64,000 bases of DNA from Pseudomonadota bacterium (GTDB taxonomy: Bacteria > Desulfobacterota > Binatia > Binatales > Binataceae). Position numbers and translations under genes: made by a program. Below are positions 40,450 through 49,900 of the stretch, one piece after another. The stretch covers positions 62,001 to 126,000 of the forward strand of contig JAJPKP010000027.1 in assembly GCA_021323675.1 (NCBI GenBank), given 5' to 3'. Below the pieces are notes generated by a model. The model made no database searches. It worked only from the letters and a program-made list of their open reading frames with translations, and was not told the origin of the DNA. Every line of letters starts with the position of its first letter. Position 1 is the stretch's first letter.

Positions 40450-41214
40450 ATGCAGGCGGCATTCGGCAGCGGCTCGCTGTGGGGTGTGATTACTCAATTT
40501 GCCGACGGGTCGATACCGGCGACGCCCACGATCGCAAAGGTCGGCACACTTCAGGAGTGGTCGCTGAATGTCCAATGGGACATCCGGCAGCTCTACGGAG
40601 GCTTCGATTCTCCGGTCGCGATCGGGCGCGGCAAGGCGAAGTATCCGCTCAAGTTCAAATTCGCGCAGCTCAACGCGAACCTGCTTCAGGCGTTCGTGTT
40701 CGGAGCGCCCGGACAGCCCGTCACGGGTGAAACCCTGATGGCGGAAGATGAGCAGCACTCGGTCCCCAGCTCCGCGCCCTACAACCTTACGATCTCTCCG
40801 CCGAATTCGGGGACTTTCGCAGCCGACTGGGGCGTGCGCTACGCGGCGAGCGGCCTCACTCTTACCAAGGTCGCGAGCGCGCCGTCCGCGGGACAATACA
40901 GCGTGAGCGGCGGAGTTTACACGTTTGCTTCCGCCGACGCGAACGCGGCGATGCTGGTGTCGTACGAGTACGCGCTCGCGGGTGGCTACACGATCCAGGT
41001 CAGCAGACAATTGCTCGGTTCGCTCCCGGCCTTCAAGTTCTTCGGCAAGGTCCTGTTCTCGGGCAAACAGTTGACCGTGAAGATGAACCAGGTGGTCGCG
41101 TCGAAACTCTCGATGCAGACGAAGATCGACGATTTCATGATTCCTGAAATTGACGCGGAGGCCTTCGCCGACGCATCGGGAACCGTGATGTATCTGTCGA
41201 TGGTCGAGCTGTAG
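40450..41214 (+). CDS. Major tail tube-like protein
   Basis: Position before tail chaperones; LQEWSLNVQWDIRQLYGGFDSPVAIGRGKAKYPLKFKFAQLNANLLQ. Confidence 0.75.
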   Translation: MQAAFGSGSLWGVITQFADGSIPATPTIAKVGTLQEWSLNVQWDIRQLYGGFDSPVAIGRGKAKYPLKFKFAQLNANLLQAFVFGAPGQPVTGETLMAEDEQHSVPSSAPYNLTISPPNSGTFAADWGVRYAASGLTLTKVASAPSAGQYSVSGGVYTFASADANAAMLVSYEYALAGGYTIQVSRQLLGSLPAFKFFGKVLFSGKQLTVKMNQVVASKLSMQTKIDDFMIPEIDAEAFADASGTVMYLSMVEL

Positions 41215-41236
41215 GACGGCGTTCGGGGATGTGAGC

Positions 41237-41635
41237 ATGGGCTGGTACACCGGGAAAATCCGAGAGCCGTTGATCGAAGGCGAAACGGTTGCGCTGGCGG
41301 GTCAGCCGTTCGTTGTCGCGCCGTTCAACATTCGGCGGATGCGGATGACGGCGGGTGCGCGCTCGATACTGCGCGAAGTCGGCGCGTCCAAACGGCCGGC
41401 GGACTCAAACGAGACGATCGCCGCGATTACCGAAATTGCGGCGGTTGCATTGTCCGCAAACTATCCCGACATCACCGCGGCGATGCTTGACGAGCATGAA
41501 GCTCTGCGGCCCGCCGATTTGCGGGCGGTCCTGGAAGCGCTGGGCAAGGCGAATGGCGGAGGAGACGAACCGCCGGGGGAAGCGAAAGCCCCGCGGAGCG
41601 GGGCATCGAACGCACAGCCGACTGGGATCGCGTAG
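41237..41635 (+). CDS. Tail assembly chaperone, N-terminal (G/GTA gp10-like) ORF
   Basis: FNIRRMRMTAGARSILREVG...ITAAMLDEHEALRPADLRAVLEALGKANG; immediately before the frameshift candidate. Confidence 0.7.
   Translation: MGWYTGKIREPLIEGETVALAGQPFVVAPFNIRRMRMTAGARSILREVGASKRPADSNETIAAITEIAAVALSANYPDITAAMLDEHEALRPADLRAVLEALGKANGGGDEPPGEAKAPRSGASNAQPTGIA
41575..41604 (+). promoter_or_regulatory. Candidate -1 programmed ribosomal frameshift element
   Basis: G-run CCG GGG GAA (41573-41581), 6-nt spacer, then perfect GCCCCG-CGGAG-CGGGGC hairpin (41588-41604). Confidence 0.6.
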
Positions 41636-41877
41636 TGGCGCATTTGTGCGTGTCGCTGGGCTGGAGCTGGGAGGAGACCGAGGACCTGACGATGCCGCAG
41701 TTGCGCGCATTGCGCGATTACTTTGACGACCATCCGCCGCTGCATCTGGTGGTAGCGGCCGCATTGAACGTTAAGTCCCGCCGCCGCGCCCAGGAACGGG
41801 AAGCAAGTCGGGCGACGATTGCCGCGCTCGATGCGCTGCTCGCGCAATCGGCCGCGGGCGGCGGACGAGTTCGATAA
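41635..41877 (+). CDS. Tail assembly chaperone, downstream -1 frame (T/gp10.1-like) ORF; probably expressed as a G-T fusion
   Basis: Frame open well upstream of its only GTG start: ERGIERTADWDRVVAHLCVSLGWSWEETEDLTMPQLRALRDYFDDHPP. Confidence 0.7.
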   Translation: MAHLCVSLGWSWEETEDLTMPQLRALRDYFDDHPPLHLVVAAALNVKSRRRAQEREASRATIAALDALLAQSAAGGGRVR

Positions 41878-41889
41878 GCGAGGCGCCAC

Positions 41890-43002
41890 GTGAGCAACAC
41901 CGAAATGATCGCGCGGGTGACGGCGGATACCTCCGGCTTCGCCGACGGGATGCGGCAAGCGGCCGCGATTGCGCGCGACAGCGCTGGAGACATCGAGGCC
42001 GCACTGAGTGCCCTTTCGGAGAACGGTGCGGCAAGTTTGGGCGATCTTTCTTCCGTCGCGCAGCGCAGCGCGCAGAACGTAAATTCCAGCCTGGCGGCGA
42101 TGGCCGAAGCGGGCCGCGGCGCTTCGGAATCGATAGCCGGAGCACTGGCTTCGGCAAGCGAAGCGGGAGGGCGTTTTTTTGATGCGTGGATGCGCGGCGG
42201 CCGCAATCTGGGGCTTGAATTTGCCGAAACTGCGCGCTCATTGCTCTCCGAGTTCGCCCGCACCGGATTGCAGGATCTTGTTATCGGGGGCAGTAGGGGC
42301 AGTCTTGGAGGGGCGGTCTTTGGGACGCGCGGATCGGGCGGACTGTATGGGCTCGCCGCCGGCGCGTTTCAGGAGACCGCGCTCGAACAAGCGTTGGATC
42401 GCGCATGGCGCGGCATCTCGGGCACCGTCAGCGAAGTGTTCAGCGGAGCCTTTCACGCTCTCGCAGGTTCTTTCACGAGCCTGTTTGGAAACGCATTTTC
42501 GGGAGCGGCGGCCGGCGCCATTTCAAATTCCGCCGCCGCGACCGTGAGCGAAGCCGCGACGGCGGCGGAGACTACCGCATTGACGGCCAACACCGCCGCA
42601 ATCGGAGTCCTCTCGGCTGCGATGGCGGCCAACACGATCGCGGTTGAGCAGCTTGTGGCGGTAACGGAATTGGACGCAGCCACGAGTCTGCCTGGTTTCG
42701 AAGGCGGCGGAATTGTTCCTTCGGCCGCACGCGGGATGGTGCTGGGCGGCCGCGCCTCGCTCGCAATCCTGCATCCTCGCGAGATGGTCCTGCCGGCGCC
42801 GCTCAGCGAAGGAGTCCAGTCGGCGATCACCGCGGGCCGGTTCGGCGAATCGTCCGGCGGCGACGTGCATATCCATATCGGAAGCATCCAGGGCGGCAAC
42901 CCGACCGACCTTCGGCGCGAGCTGGAGCGATTCGCCGATCGAATCGGCGACATCGTCCGCGATCAGCATCGCGCCAACCGCTTTCTGAAGACTCGCTATT
43001 GA
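41890..43002 (+). CDS. Short tail tape-measure protein (370 aa)
   Basis: Ala/Gly-rich with C-terminal FEGGGIVPSAARGMVLGGRASLAILHPREMVLPAPLSEGV typical of tape measures. Confidence 0.82.
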   Translation: MSNTEMIARVTADTSGFADGMRQAAAIARDSAGDIEAALSALSENGAASLGDLSSVAQRSAQNVNSSLAAMAEAGRGASESIAGALASASEAGGRFFDAWMRGGRNLGLEFAETARSLLSEFARTGLQDLVIGGSRGSLGGAVFGTRGSGGLYGLAAGAFQETALEQALDRAWRGISGTVSEVFSGAFHALAGSFTSLFGNAFSGAAAGAISNSAAATVSEAATAAETTALTANTAAIGVLSAAMAANTIAVEQLVAVTELDAATSLPGFEGGGIVPSAARGMVLGGRASLAILHPREMVLPAPLSEGVQSAITAGRFGESSGGDVHIHIGSIQGGNPTDLRRELERFADRIGDIVRDQHRANRFLKTRY

Positions 43003-43123
43003 TTCGCAGCCGTCGAATCGAAGGGCGCGGATGTGCGCCGGCTTGGCGCAACCAGTGGAAAACAGGCGGACCGGCGCCGAGCGATTTGCAAGCAAATGTG
43101 CGCAAGTCCATAGACGATAGTCG

Positions 43124-44041
43124 ATGAGCTCGGCGCTCTTTCCCAAATTTCTCGGCGCGGCATTTTCGATCACCAAGGCCCCCAGGTTCAATACACTCAT
43201 CCAGGAGAGCACGTCCGGCAAGGAACTGCGGCTGGCGCTGCAGGCGATACCGCGATGGGAGATTACGCTCACCTACGAATATCTGTATGCGCGCCAGCGA
43301 TACCTCGCGGCGAACCAGGTGCCGGATGCTTCGGCCCTGATCGATCCCGTCAATTTGATCGCGAACGATTGGGCGGCGCTCGCCGGGTTCTTTGCGGCGC
43401 GCCAGGGAGCGTTCGACGATTTTCTGCTCGATGACCAGGACGAAGATCCCGTCATCAGCGAAGTCAACGGCCTGATCGGGGTCGGCGACGGGAGCACCAG
43501 AAGCTTTCAACTGCAGCGGCAGCTCGGATCGTTCAACGAGCCGGTGCAGAACATAAACGGCGATCCGGTCTTGCCGGCGGGCAACTGGAGCCCGGGCCGA
43601 ATCAACGCAATCAACGACGTAATTCTTCCAAGTTCGACCGCGATGGCGGCGCAGGCCAACCGGCAACCCGCGGTTCAAAGCATAGGATGGCCCTGCAGCT
43701 TCAAATGCACGTCCGCCGGGACGTCCGGCGAGATCGAACCGAACTGGAGGCTGGCCGCGCAGGCGGGCCAGAGCGTGGCGGACGGTTCCGTTACCTGGAC
43801 CAATCAAGGCGCGGCGTTTGTGCTGTACGTCAACGGCGCCGCGCAATCGCCCACTGCGTATGTGTTGTCATCGACCGGAATAGTCACATTCAACACGCCC
43901 GTGCCGAATGGATATCGGATTTCATGGACGGGAGATTTCTATACTCGGGTTCGATTTGTGCGCGACACGATCGAGTTCGACGAATTTTACTATCAATTTT
44001 GGCAAGCGAAGCGGGTCGAGCTGATTAGCGTGAAACTCTGA
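43124..44041 (+). CDS. DUF2460 (GTA gp12-like) distal tail protein with inserted module
   Basis: FSITKAPRFNTLIQESTSGKELRLALQAIPRWEITLTYEYL; C-terminal TRVRFVRDTIEFDEFYYQFWQAKRVELISVKL. Confidence 0.88.
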   Translation: MSSALFPKFLGAAFSITKAPRFNTLIQESTSGKELRLALQAIPRWEITLTYEYLYARQRYLAANQVPDASALIDPVNLIANDWAALAGFFAARQGAFDDFLLDDQDEDPVISEVNGLIGVGDGSTRSFQLQRQLGSFNEPVQNINGDPVLPAGNWSPGRINAINDVILPSSTAMAAQANRQPAVQSIGWPCSFKCTSAGTSGEIEPNWRLAAQAGQSVADGSVTWTNQGAAFVLYVNGAAQSPTAYVLSSTGIVTFNTPVPNGYRISWTGDFYTRVRFVRDTIEFDEFYYQFWQAKRVELISVKL

Positions 44042-44105
44042 ATCGCGATCGCGGGCGGCCCTTTGACGACAGGAGGCCGGCGCCTGAAAAACCGGTGCGA
44101 ACGCC

Positions 44106-46364
44106 GTGAAAATTGACACTTTTCGCTCGAAGATATCGTCGTTTGGCCCTCTCGGATACTGGCGGCTCAACGATGCTTCGCATATCGGGGCCGCAGATTC
44201 GTCTGGGTTCGGAAATGATGGGCAATACAGCTCGACCGCGATTGCGCTGCTGCAGGGCCTCGCCCCGGGCATCTACGGCGCAAGCCTGCCGGGCAGCGAT
44301 ACGGCATATGTGACGCTGCCAAATGTGGACGCCTTTCGAATTCCGATTCTGAGCGGCCTGGTTACGTTCAAGGATCAGGGTACCCCGGCGAACGGCCGCC
44401 TCGTTTACTTCACGGGCGAAAGCACCGCGGGGCCGGGATGGCAGGTGATGCGCGCGGCCAGCGGCAACGGCGCGGTTCTGGCGATCGATACGAGCGCGCA
44501 ACATGCTCAGACGCTGAATTTTCCCGGTGCTCCGTTCGACGGCAATCGGCACACGCTGGCGTGGGGATTCGACGGCGCTTATCTGTACGCCTCGACGGAT
44601 TTTTCATCCTGGGCGACCGCGCCTTACAGTGTCGGCGGCGGACCGGTCCCCAATCCAAGCGCTTCGTTCCTGATCGGAAAGGCGGCGATCGCGGGGCCGG
44701 GATATTACGCAAAGGCGATTATCTCAGACCTTGCGATTTTTCCTTACGTCCTGCAGGCCGCTCAGCTCGATGGGCTTTCGGCCGCGCTCGGGTCGGGAAA
44801 CGATGCGCTGGAATACACGCTGCTGACCGCGCGCGAACTTACGGTCGCGGATTTGTTCAGCATCGAACTTGCCGATGGCACGGTTCTCAACTGGACGAGC
44901 TTCGATTGCGATGTGGTGGCCGGAGCGACCAGGTATTCTTCGATGGGTCCGCGGCTCAAGCGCGGAGCAATCAGATGGAAGCGCGGCGTCGAGGCGTCGC
45001 CGCTGGAATTGAGAGTCGCCGGAGCTTCGACCGATGTCGGGGATCTTGGCCTGACCGTCGCACAAGCGATCACCGCGGGCTATTTCAACGGCGCCAAAGT
45101 CACCGTCAGCCGGGTGTATAACCCTGCGCGCACGGCTGACGGGTCATACTCGGCGCTGTCGGCGCTGATGCTGTTTCAGGGATGGGTTGGAAAGATCGAG
45201 CAGGGGCGCCCGTACGCAAGAATCACCGTCAATTCGCTGTTCGAGCGGATGAATTTGCAGTGGCCGTTCACGATGCTCCAGCCGTCGTGCCGATGGACGC
45301 TGTTCGACAGCGGATGCTCGCTGGATCAGGCCGGATTTGCCGTCAGCGGGGCGGTGCAATCCGGCTCGACCGCGTCGAAGATTGCGCATGGCCTGACGAA
45401 CGCAACCGGCTACTTCGATCAGGGGCGCATCAAGTTCACCAGCGGACCGAACAACGGGATCTGGCGCGTGGTGCAATCCGGCATCGCGGCGGGGGCGGCC
45501 GCGAGCTACCAACAGACCGTGCTCAACGACAAGCCGGCGGGCTACTGGCGCTTTGGCGACCTGGCCGGATCGTCAACCGTCGCCGACCTCAGCGGCAACG
45601 GTTACCACGGCACGGTGCGCGGCGGCGTTGCGCTCGGGCAGCCGGGAGCTCTGGCGGGAGATTCGACTACCTGCGCGCTGTTCGACGGAAGCAGCGGCTA
45701 CATCACGCTTCCGATCCCGAAGCCGGGCGCCTTCGCGCAGGGAATCAGCTTCGAGTTCTGGTTCAAACTTCCGCCGGGATCGGCGCCTGCGCAGCCGGCG
45801 GGAATTTTCGACACCGCTACGGGAGATCCTTTCACGCTGCGCAACTTCAATCCGGGCGGCGGCTCCCCGGCGTTCGAATGGAAGAGCAAGGGCCAGCCGA
45901 TGGTCGGCTTCAATCAGCCGGCCGCCAACGTCTGGGTGCATGTGGTGGTGACCTATCGCGGCCAGAACGCGATCGATCTCTACTATAATGGACAGCTCTA
46001 CAGTTCAGCGACCGCGCAGGGCAACGGCCAGATAGCCTGGAAGAACCCGATCACGATCGGAAACATCAACGGCGGCGCGAACGGATGGTTCAAAGGCTAT
46101 CTGCAGGAATTCGCGATCTATCCCTATGCGATGTCGGCCGACCAGCCGCTTGCGCACTACGATGCGGGCGTTACGCCGCCCAGCGCGAGCGGCAGCGGAA
46201 TATTTGTCCTGACGCAGGCGCTGCCGTATGCGCCGGCGGCGGGCGACACGTTCGTCGTTTACCCGGGGTGCGACAAATCGCAGCGTACCTGCCGGCTCAA
46301 GTTCAACAACCTCGCCAATTTTGGCGGCTTTCCGTACGTGCCCGCGCCGGAGACCGCGGCATGA
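44106..46364 (+). CDS. DUF2163/phage_BR0599 (GTA gp13-like) tail hub protein with LamG-like domains
   Basis: DUF2163 core (LLTARELTVADLFSIELADGTVLNWTSFDCDV) and C-terminal GDTFVVYPGCDKSQRTCRLKFNNLANFGGFPYVPAPE, with LamG-like GYWRL/GYWRF segments. Confidence 0.87.
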   Translation: MKIDTFRSKISSFGPLGYWRLNDASHIGAADSSGFGNDGQYSSTAIALLQGLAPGIYGASLPGSDTAYVTLPNVDAFRIPILSGLVTFKDQGTPANGRLVYFTGESTAGPGWQVMRAASGNGAVLAIDTSAQHAQTLNFPGAPFDGNRHTLAWGFDGAYLYASTDFSSWATAPYSVGGGPVPNPSASFLIGKAAIAGPGYYAKAIISDLAIFPYVLQAAQLDGLSAALGSGNDALEYTLLTARELTVADLFSIELADGTVLNWTSFDCDVVAGATRYSSMGPRLKRGAIRWKRGVEASPLELRVAGASTDVGDLGLTVAQAITAGYFNGAKVTVSRVYNPARTADGSYSALSALMLFQGWVGKIEQGRPYARITVNSLFERMNLQWPFTMLQPSCRWTLFDSGCSLDQAGFAVSGAVQSGSTASKIAHGLTNATGYFDQGRIKFTSGPNNGIWRVVQSGIAAGAAASYQQTVLNDKPAGYWRFGDLAGSSTVADLSGNGYHGTVRGGVALGQPGALAGDSTTCALFDGSSGYITLPIPKPGAFAQGISFEFWFKLPPGSAPAQPAGIFDTATGDPFTLRNFNPGGGSPAFEWKSKGQPMVGFNQPAANVWVHVVVTYRGQNAIDLYYNGQLYSSATAQGNGQIAWKNPITIGNINGGANGWFKGYLQEFAIYPYAMSADQPLAHYDAGVTPPSASGSGIFVLTQALPYAPAAGDTFVVYPGCDKSQRTCRLKFNNLANFGGFPYVPAPETAA

Positions 46365-46921
46365 TGAGCGGTGAAAACGCCCTTCGAGCCGCGATCGTGA
46401 GCGAGGCGCGCTCATGGATCGGCACGCCGTATCTCCATCAAGGTCGCGCGAAAGGAGCAGGCGTCGATTGCGCGATGCTGTTGCTCGAAGTCTACGAACG
46501 CGCGGGCCTGCTGCCCCATCTGGAGCTGGCCGAGATCGTAACCGATCCCGAAAAGCAGATCGCGAAGTATCCGCCGGACTGGATGCTGCATCGCGACGAC
46601 GAGCGCTATCTTCGCATCGTCGAACGATTCGCGTGCCGATTGCCGGTTGGAGCAATGCCGAGCGACGGCGATATCGCGCTGTATCGATGGGGACGGACCG
46701 TCAGCCACGGCGGAATAGTCGATCGATGGCCGCGAATCATCCACGCCTATTCGCGATCCAATCGGGTCGAGTACGGAGAGGGCGATCGCGGCGAGATAGG
46801 AGGGCCGGGTCCCGACGGCAAACCGCGGTTGGCGGGATTCTGGTCGCTCTGGCCGCCGCGCAATAACCGCGGCGCCCGCGCTCAACTCGCAACCGCACTC
46901 GAGGAATCGAAGGCTGTATGA
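46361..46921 (+). CDS. NlpC/P60 family tail-associated peptidase (GTA gp14-like)
   Basis: ARSWIGTPYLHQGRAKGAGVDCAMLLLEVY; VSHGGIVDRW; ATGA overlaps with both neighbours. Confidence 0.9.
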   Translation: MMSGENALRAAIVSEARSWIGTPYLHQGRAKGAGVDCAMLLLEVYERAGLLPHLELAEIVTDPEKQIAKYPPDWMLHRDDERYLRIVERFACRLPVGAMPSDGDIALYRWGRTVSHGGIVDRWPRIIHAYSRSNRVEYGEGDRGEIGGPGPDGKPRLAGFWSLWPPRNNRGARAQLATALEESKAV

Positions 46922-49900
46922 GTTTCTTCGCCAATCAGAGCGTCGCGGGCACGCGACCGTCGATTCATCATTTTCGCGTCAATTCTTCCCAGTATGGATC
47001 GATAATTCCGATCGTCTATGGGCGAGCGCGCATTCCCGGCATCTTCATATGGACCGGGGATTTCACCGCAACCAAGTCTCAAGGTCCGGGCAAGGGACTC
47101 GGAGGCACCGGCGGCTCGTTTTATAACTACTCGGTCTCGGTTGAGATTGCGCTCAGCCAGGGGGCGATCACTTCGCTGGGCCGCTCGTGGCATATGGGCA
47201 ACGGCGGCCTGAAGCGCCATACCGCCGCGCAGACCAATTCCAACTGGACACTGTTCCCCGGCGCATTCGGGCAGGCGCCGTGGTCGTACATGACGACCAG
47301 GCATCCGGGGCAGGATCTTGGCTACAGTGGAATCGCCTACCTCGCGCGCAGCGCCTGGAACCTGGGAACCTCGGGATCGCCGCCGCAGATTACTTTCGAG
47401 GTCTTCGGACTCGCGCCTTACGGTTCCGGAGTGTCGGATGCGAATCCGCGCGACGTGATCAACGACATCCTCGTCAACTCGCGCTATGGGCTCGGCCTCG
47501 ATCCGTCCTGTGTCGCCGACCTGTCTGATTTCTCGAACTACTGCATCGCCAGCAGTTTCTTCATCTCGCCGGTTTTCGATCAGCAGAAGACGATGGCGGA
47601 ATGGATGAAGCTGCTGCTCGATTGCGTACATGCGGACGCGGTGTGGTCGAACGGCCAGTTGAAAATCGTGCCTTACGGAGATCGGCCGGTCGCGGGAAAC
47701 GGCACGACATGGATTCCTTCCGTCGGGCCCGTCTATGCGCTGAATGACGACGACTTCATCGCGGAAAAGAACTCGGCGCCGGTGACTGTCTCCGTGACGA
47801 CGCCGGCGGATCGCGCCAACGTCGTGAACGTCGAGTACGTCAACGCCGCCAACGACTACAATATCGAAACGGCCGAGGCCAAGGATGAAGCGGATATCCA
47901 GCGCCTTGGGCAGCGGCGCGATTCACCCAGGCAGTTCCATCCGATTACCAGCGCATTGATGGCGCGATCGGTCGCGCAGCTCAAGCTGCAGCGGTCGCTG
48001 TACGTCGCGAACCAGTGCGAGGTTCGCGTGCCGCAGCGATACATCCTGGCGGAGCCGATGGATGTAGTCGCGCTGACCGACGAATACCTGGGGCTGGACG
48101 CTTATCCCGCGCGGATCGTCGAGATCGAGGAAGAAGCGGACGATGCGGGCCAGTTGATCGGCGATTCGCTTTTGATAACCCTCGAGGACCTCGGCGCCAA
48201 CAGCACGCCCGGCTATCCGACCCAGCCTCCCGGCCCATGGGGAGCGGTGGATCAAAACACGGCGCCCAACCCAATCAATGTCAACCCGATAATCTTCGAG
48301 CCGCCCGCAAAAGCACTCGGCAATCACGGCATCGCGGCGCATCTCAAGGGATCGCTCGAACTGTGGGTGGCGGCATCGCCGCAGGATGCGGATGCTGATT
48401 GGGGCGGATGCAACGTCTATCTCTCGGCCGACAACAACACTTACAGCCTGATTGGCCGGATAAGAAACGCGGCGGCGATGGGCATGCTCGCCGCGCCGCT
48501 GCCGTCTCATCCCGATCCGGACACCGCCGACACCTTGCAGGTGGATTTGTCGGAGAGCGGAGGCTCCCTGACCGCCGCATCGCATGCGCTGGCGGATGCG
48601 GGAATGAATCTCGCCTACGTGGATGGAGAGTTGATCTGTTTTGCCGGCGTGGCCGCGGGAGCTGGTCCGAATCAGTTCAATCTCGGCTACCTGCGCCGGG
48701 GACGTTATGGCACGACGATCCGGAGCCACGCCGCCGGCTCGAGCTTCGCCTTCCTTGGCGCGATCCATTCGCTGGATCCGTCGATACTGCGTATTCCACT
48801 GAGTAATGCGCACATCGGACAAACCCTCTATCTGAAGTTCGCGTCCGTCAACACGGAGATCGATTCCGAGCAGGATCTCGCCGCCTGCGCCGCGTACAGC
48901 GTAACCATAGCGGGCACGGCGCATCAGAACCGCATCCCCCATCGCCACGTAAAGAAGTACCGGGCCGCGACGTTTTACACCGCGGGCGCATACGTCAAGC
49001 CGAATTTGCCCAACGGGTTTTTCTATCAGGCGCAGAACAGCGGAACGTCCGGCGGAGCCGAACCCGCATGGCCGCTCGGAGTCGACGAAAGCGTTACCGA
49101 TAGCGGCGGCATCATGTGGACCGCGATCGAGGCATCGCCGGAGATCGACGATGGGTCCATCCCGACTTCGGGCCTTGACAACACGCCGATGCCGGATGTG
49201 ACGGGATTGACCTATGCGATAACGAAGAAGGGCGACATCAAGCTGTCATGGTCGTTCGCCACGCCGCGCCCTTCCAACTTCTCGCATTTCGAAATCCGTC
49301 AGGGCGCGAGCTGGGCGGCCGGAACTTTCGTCGATACAACGAAGCGCAATCAGCTTCTGATTAGCGATCCCGCGCCGGGAACCGAAACTTACTGGGTCGG
49401 CGCGATCAACGTTGCGCTGGTTGCCGATGCCGTCCCGCAGTCGGTCAGCGTTACGATGCCGTCGTTGCCCCCTGTGACCGGCCTGACCGCAACCGTCACG
49501 AAGAAGCAGGACGTTCAGCTCCGATGGACGAAACCGTCGCCATTCCCGGTTCACTTTCGCGCTTATGAAATCCGGACGGACACGAATCCCGGCAACGCGG
49601 TGAACCTGGTCGATCACACCAAGAAGACCAGCTACCTGATAACCGATCCCGTCGGCGGCGCCACATATTACGTGTACGTACTCGATTCAGCCGGAAACTA
49701 CAGCGCGGGCGTTTCGGTAACGGCGACCGCGGGCGCGCCCTACAAAAAGTCCTGGCTTCAACTGTGGTCCGGGCTGACCGCCGATCCGAGCGACAACAAT
49801 CGCTACCAGCCGGGCCAGCGCACCGGCGCGCCCGTCACCGGCACCGCGACCATCAGCAGCTATGGGGGAGATTGGGAAGTCTCGTTGCAGGTCGAGCTTG

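Noticed and set aside
41582-41590. GCGAAAGCC as a lambda-like slippery heptamer
   Set aside because: Does not satisfy X XXY YYZ in the ORF1 frame; the upstream G5 run is the better slip site.
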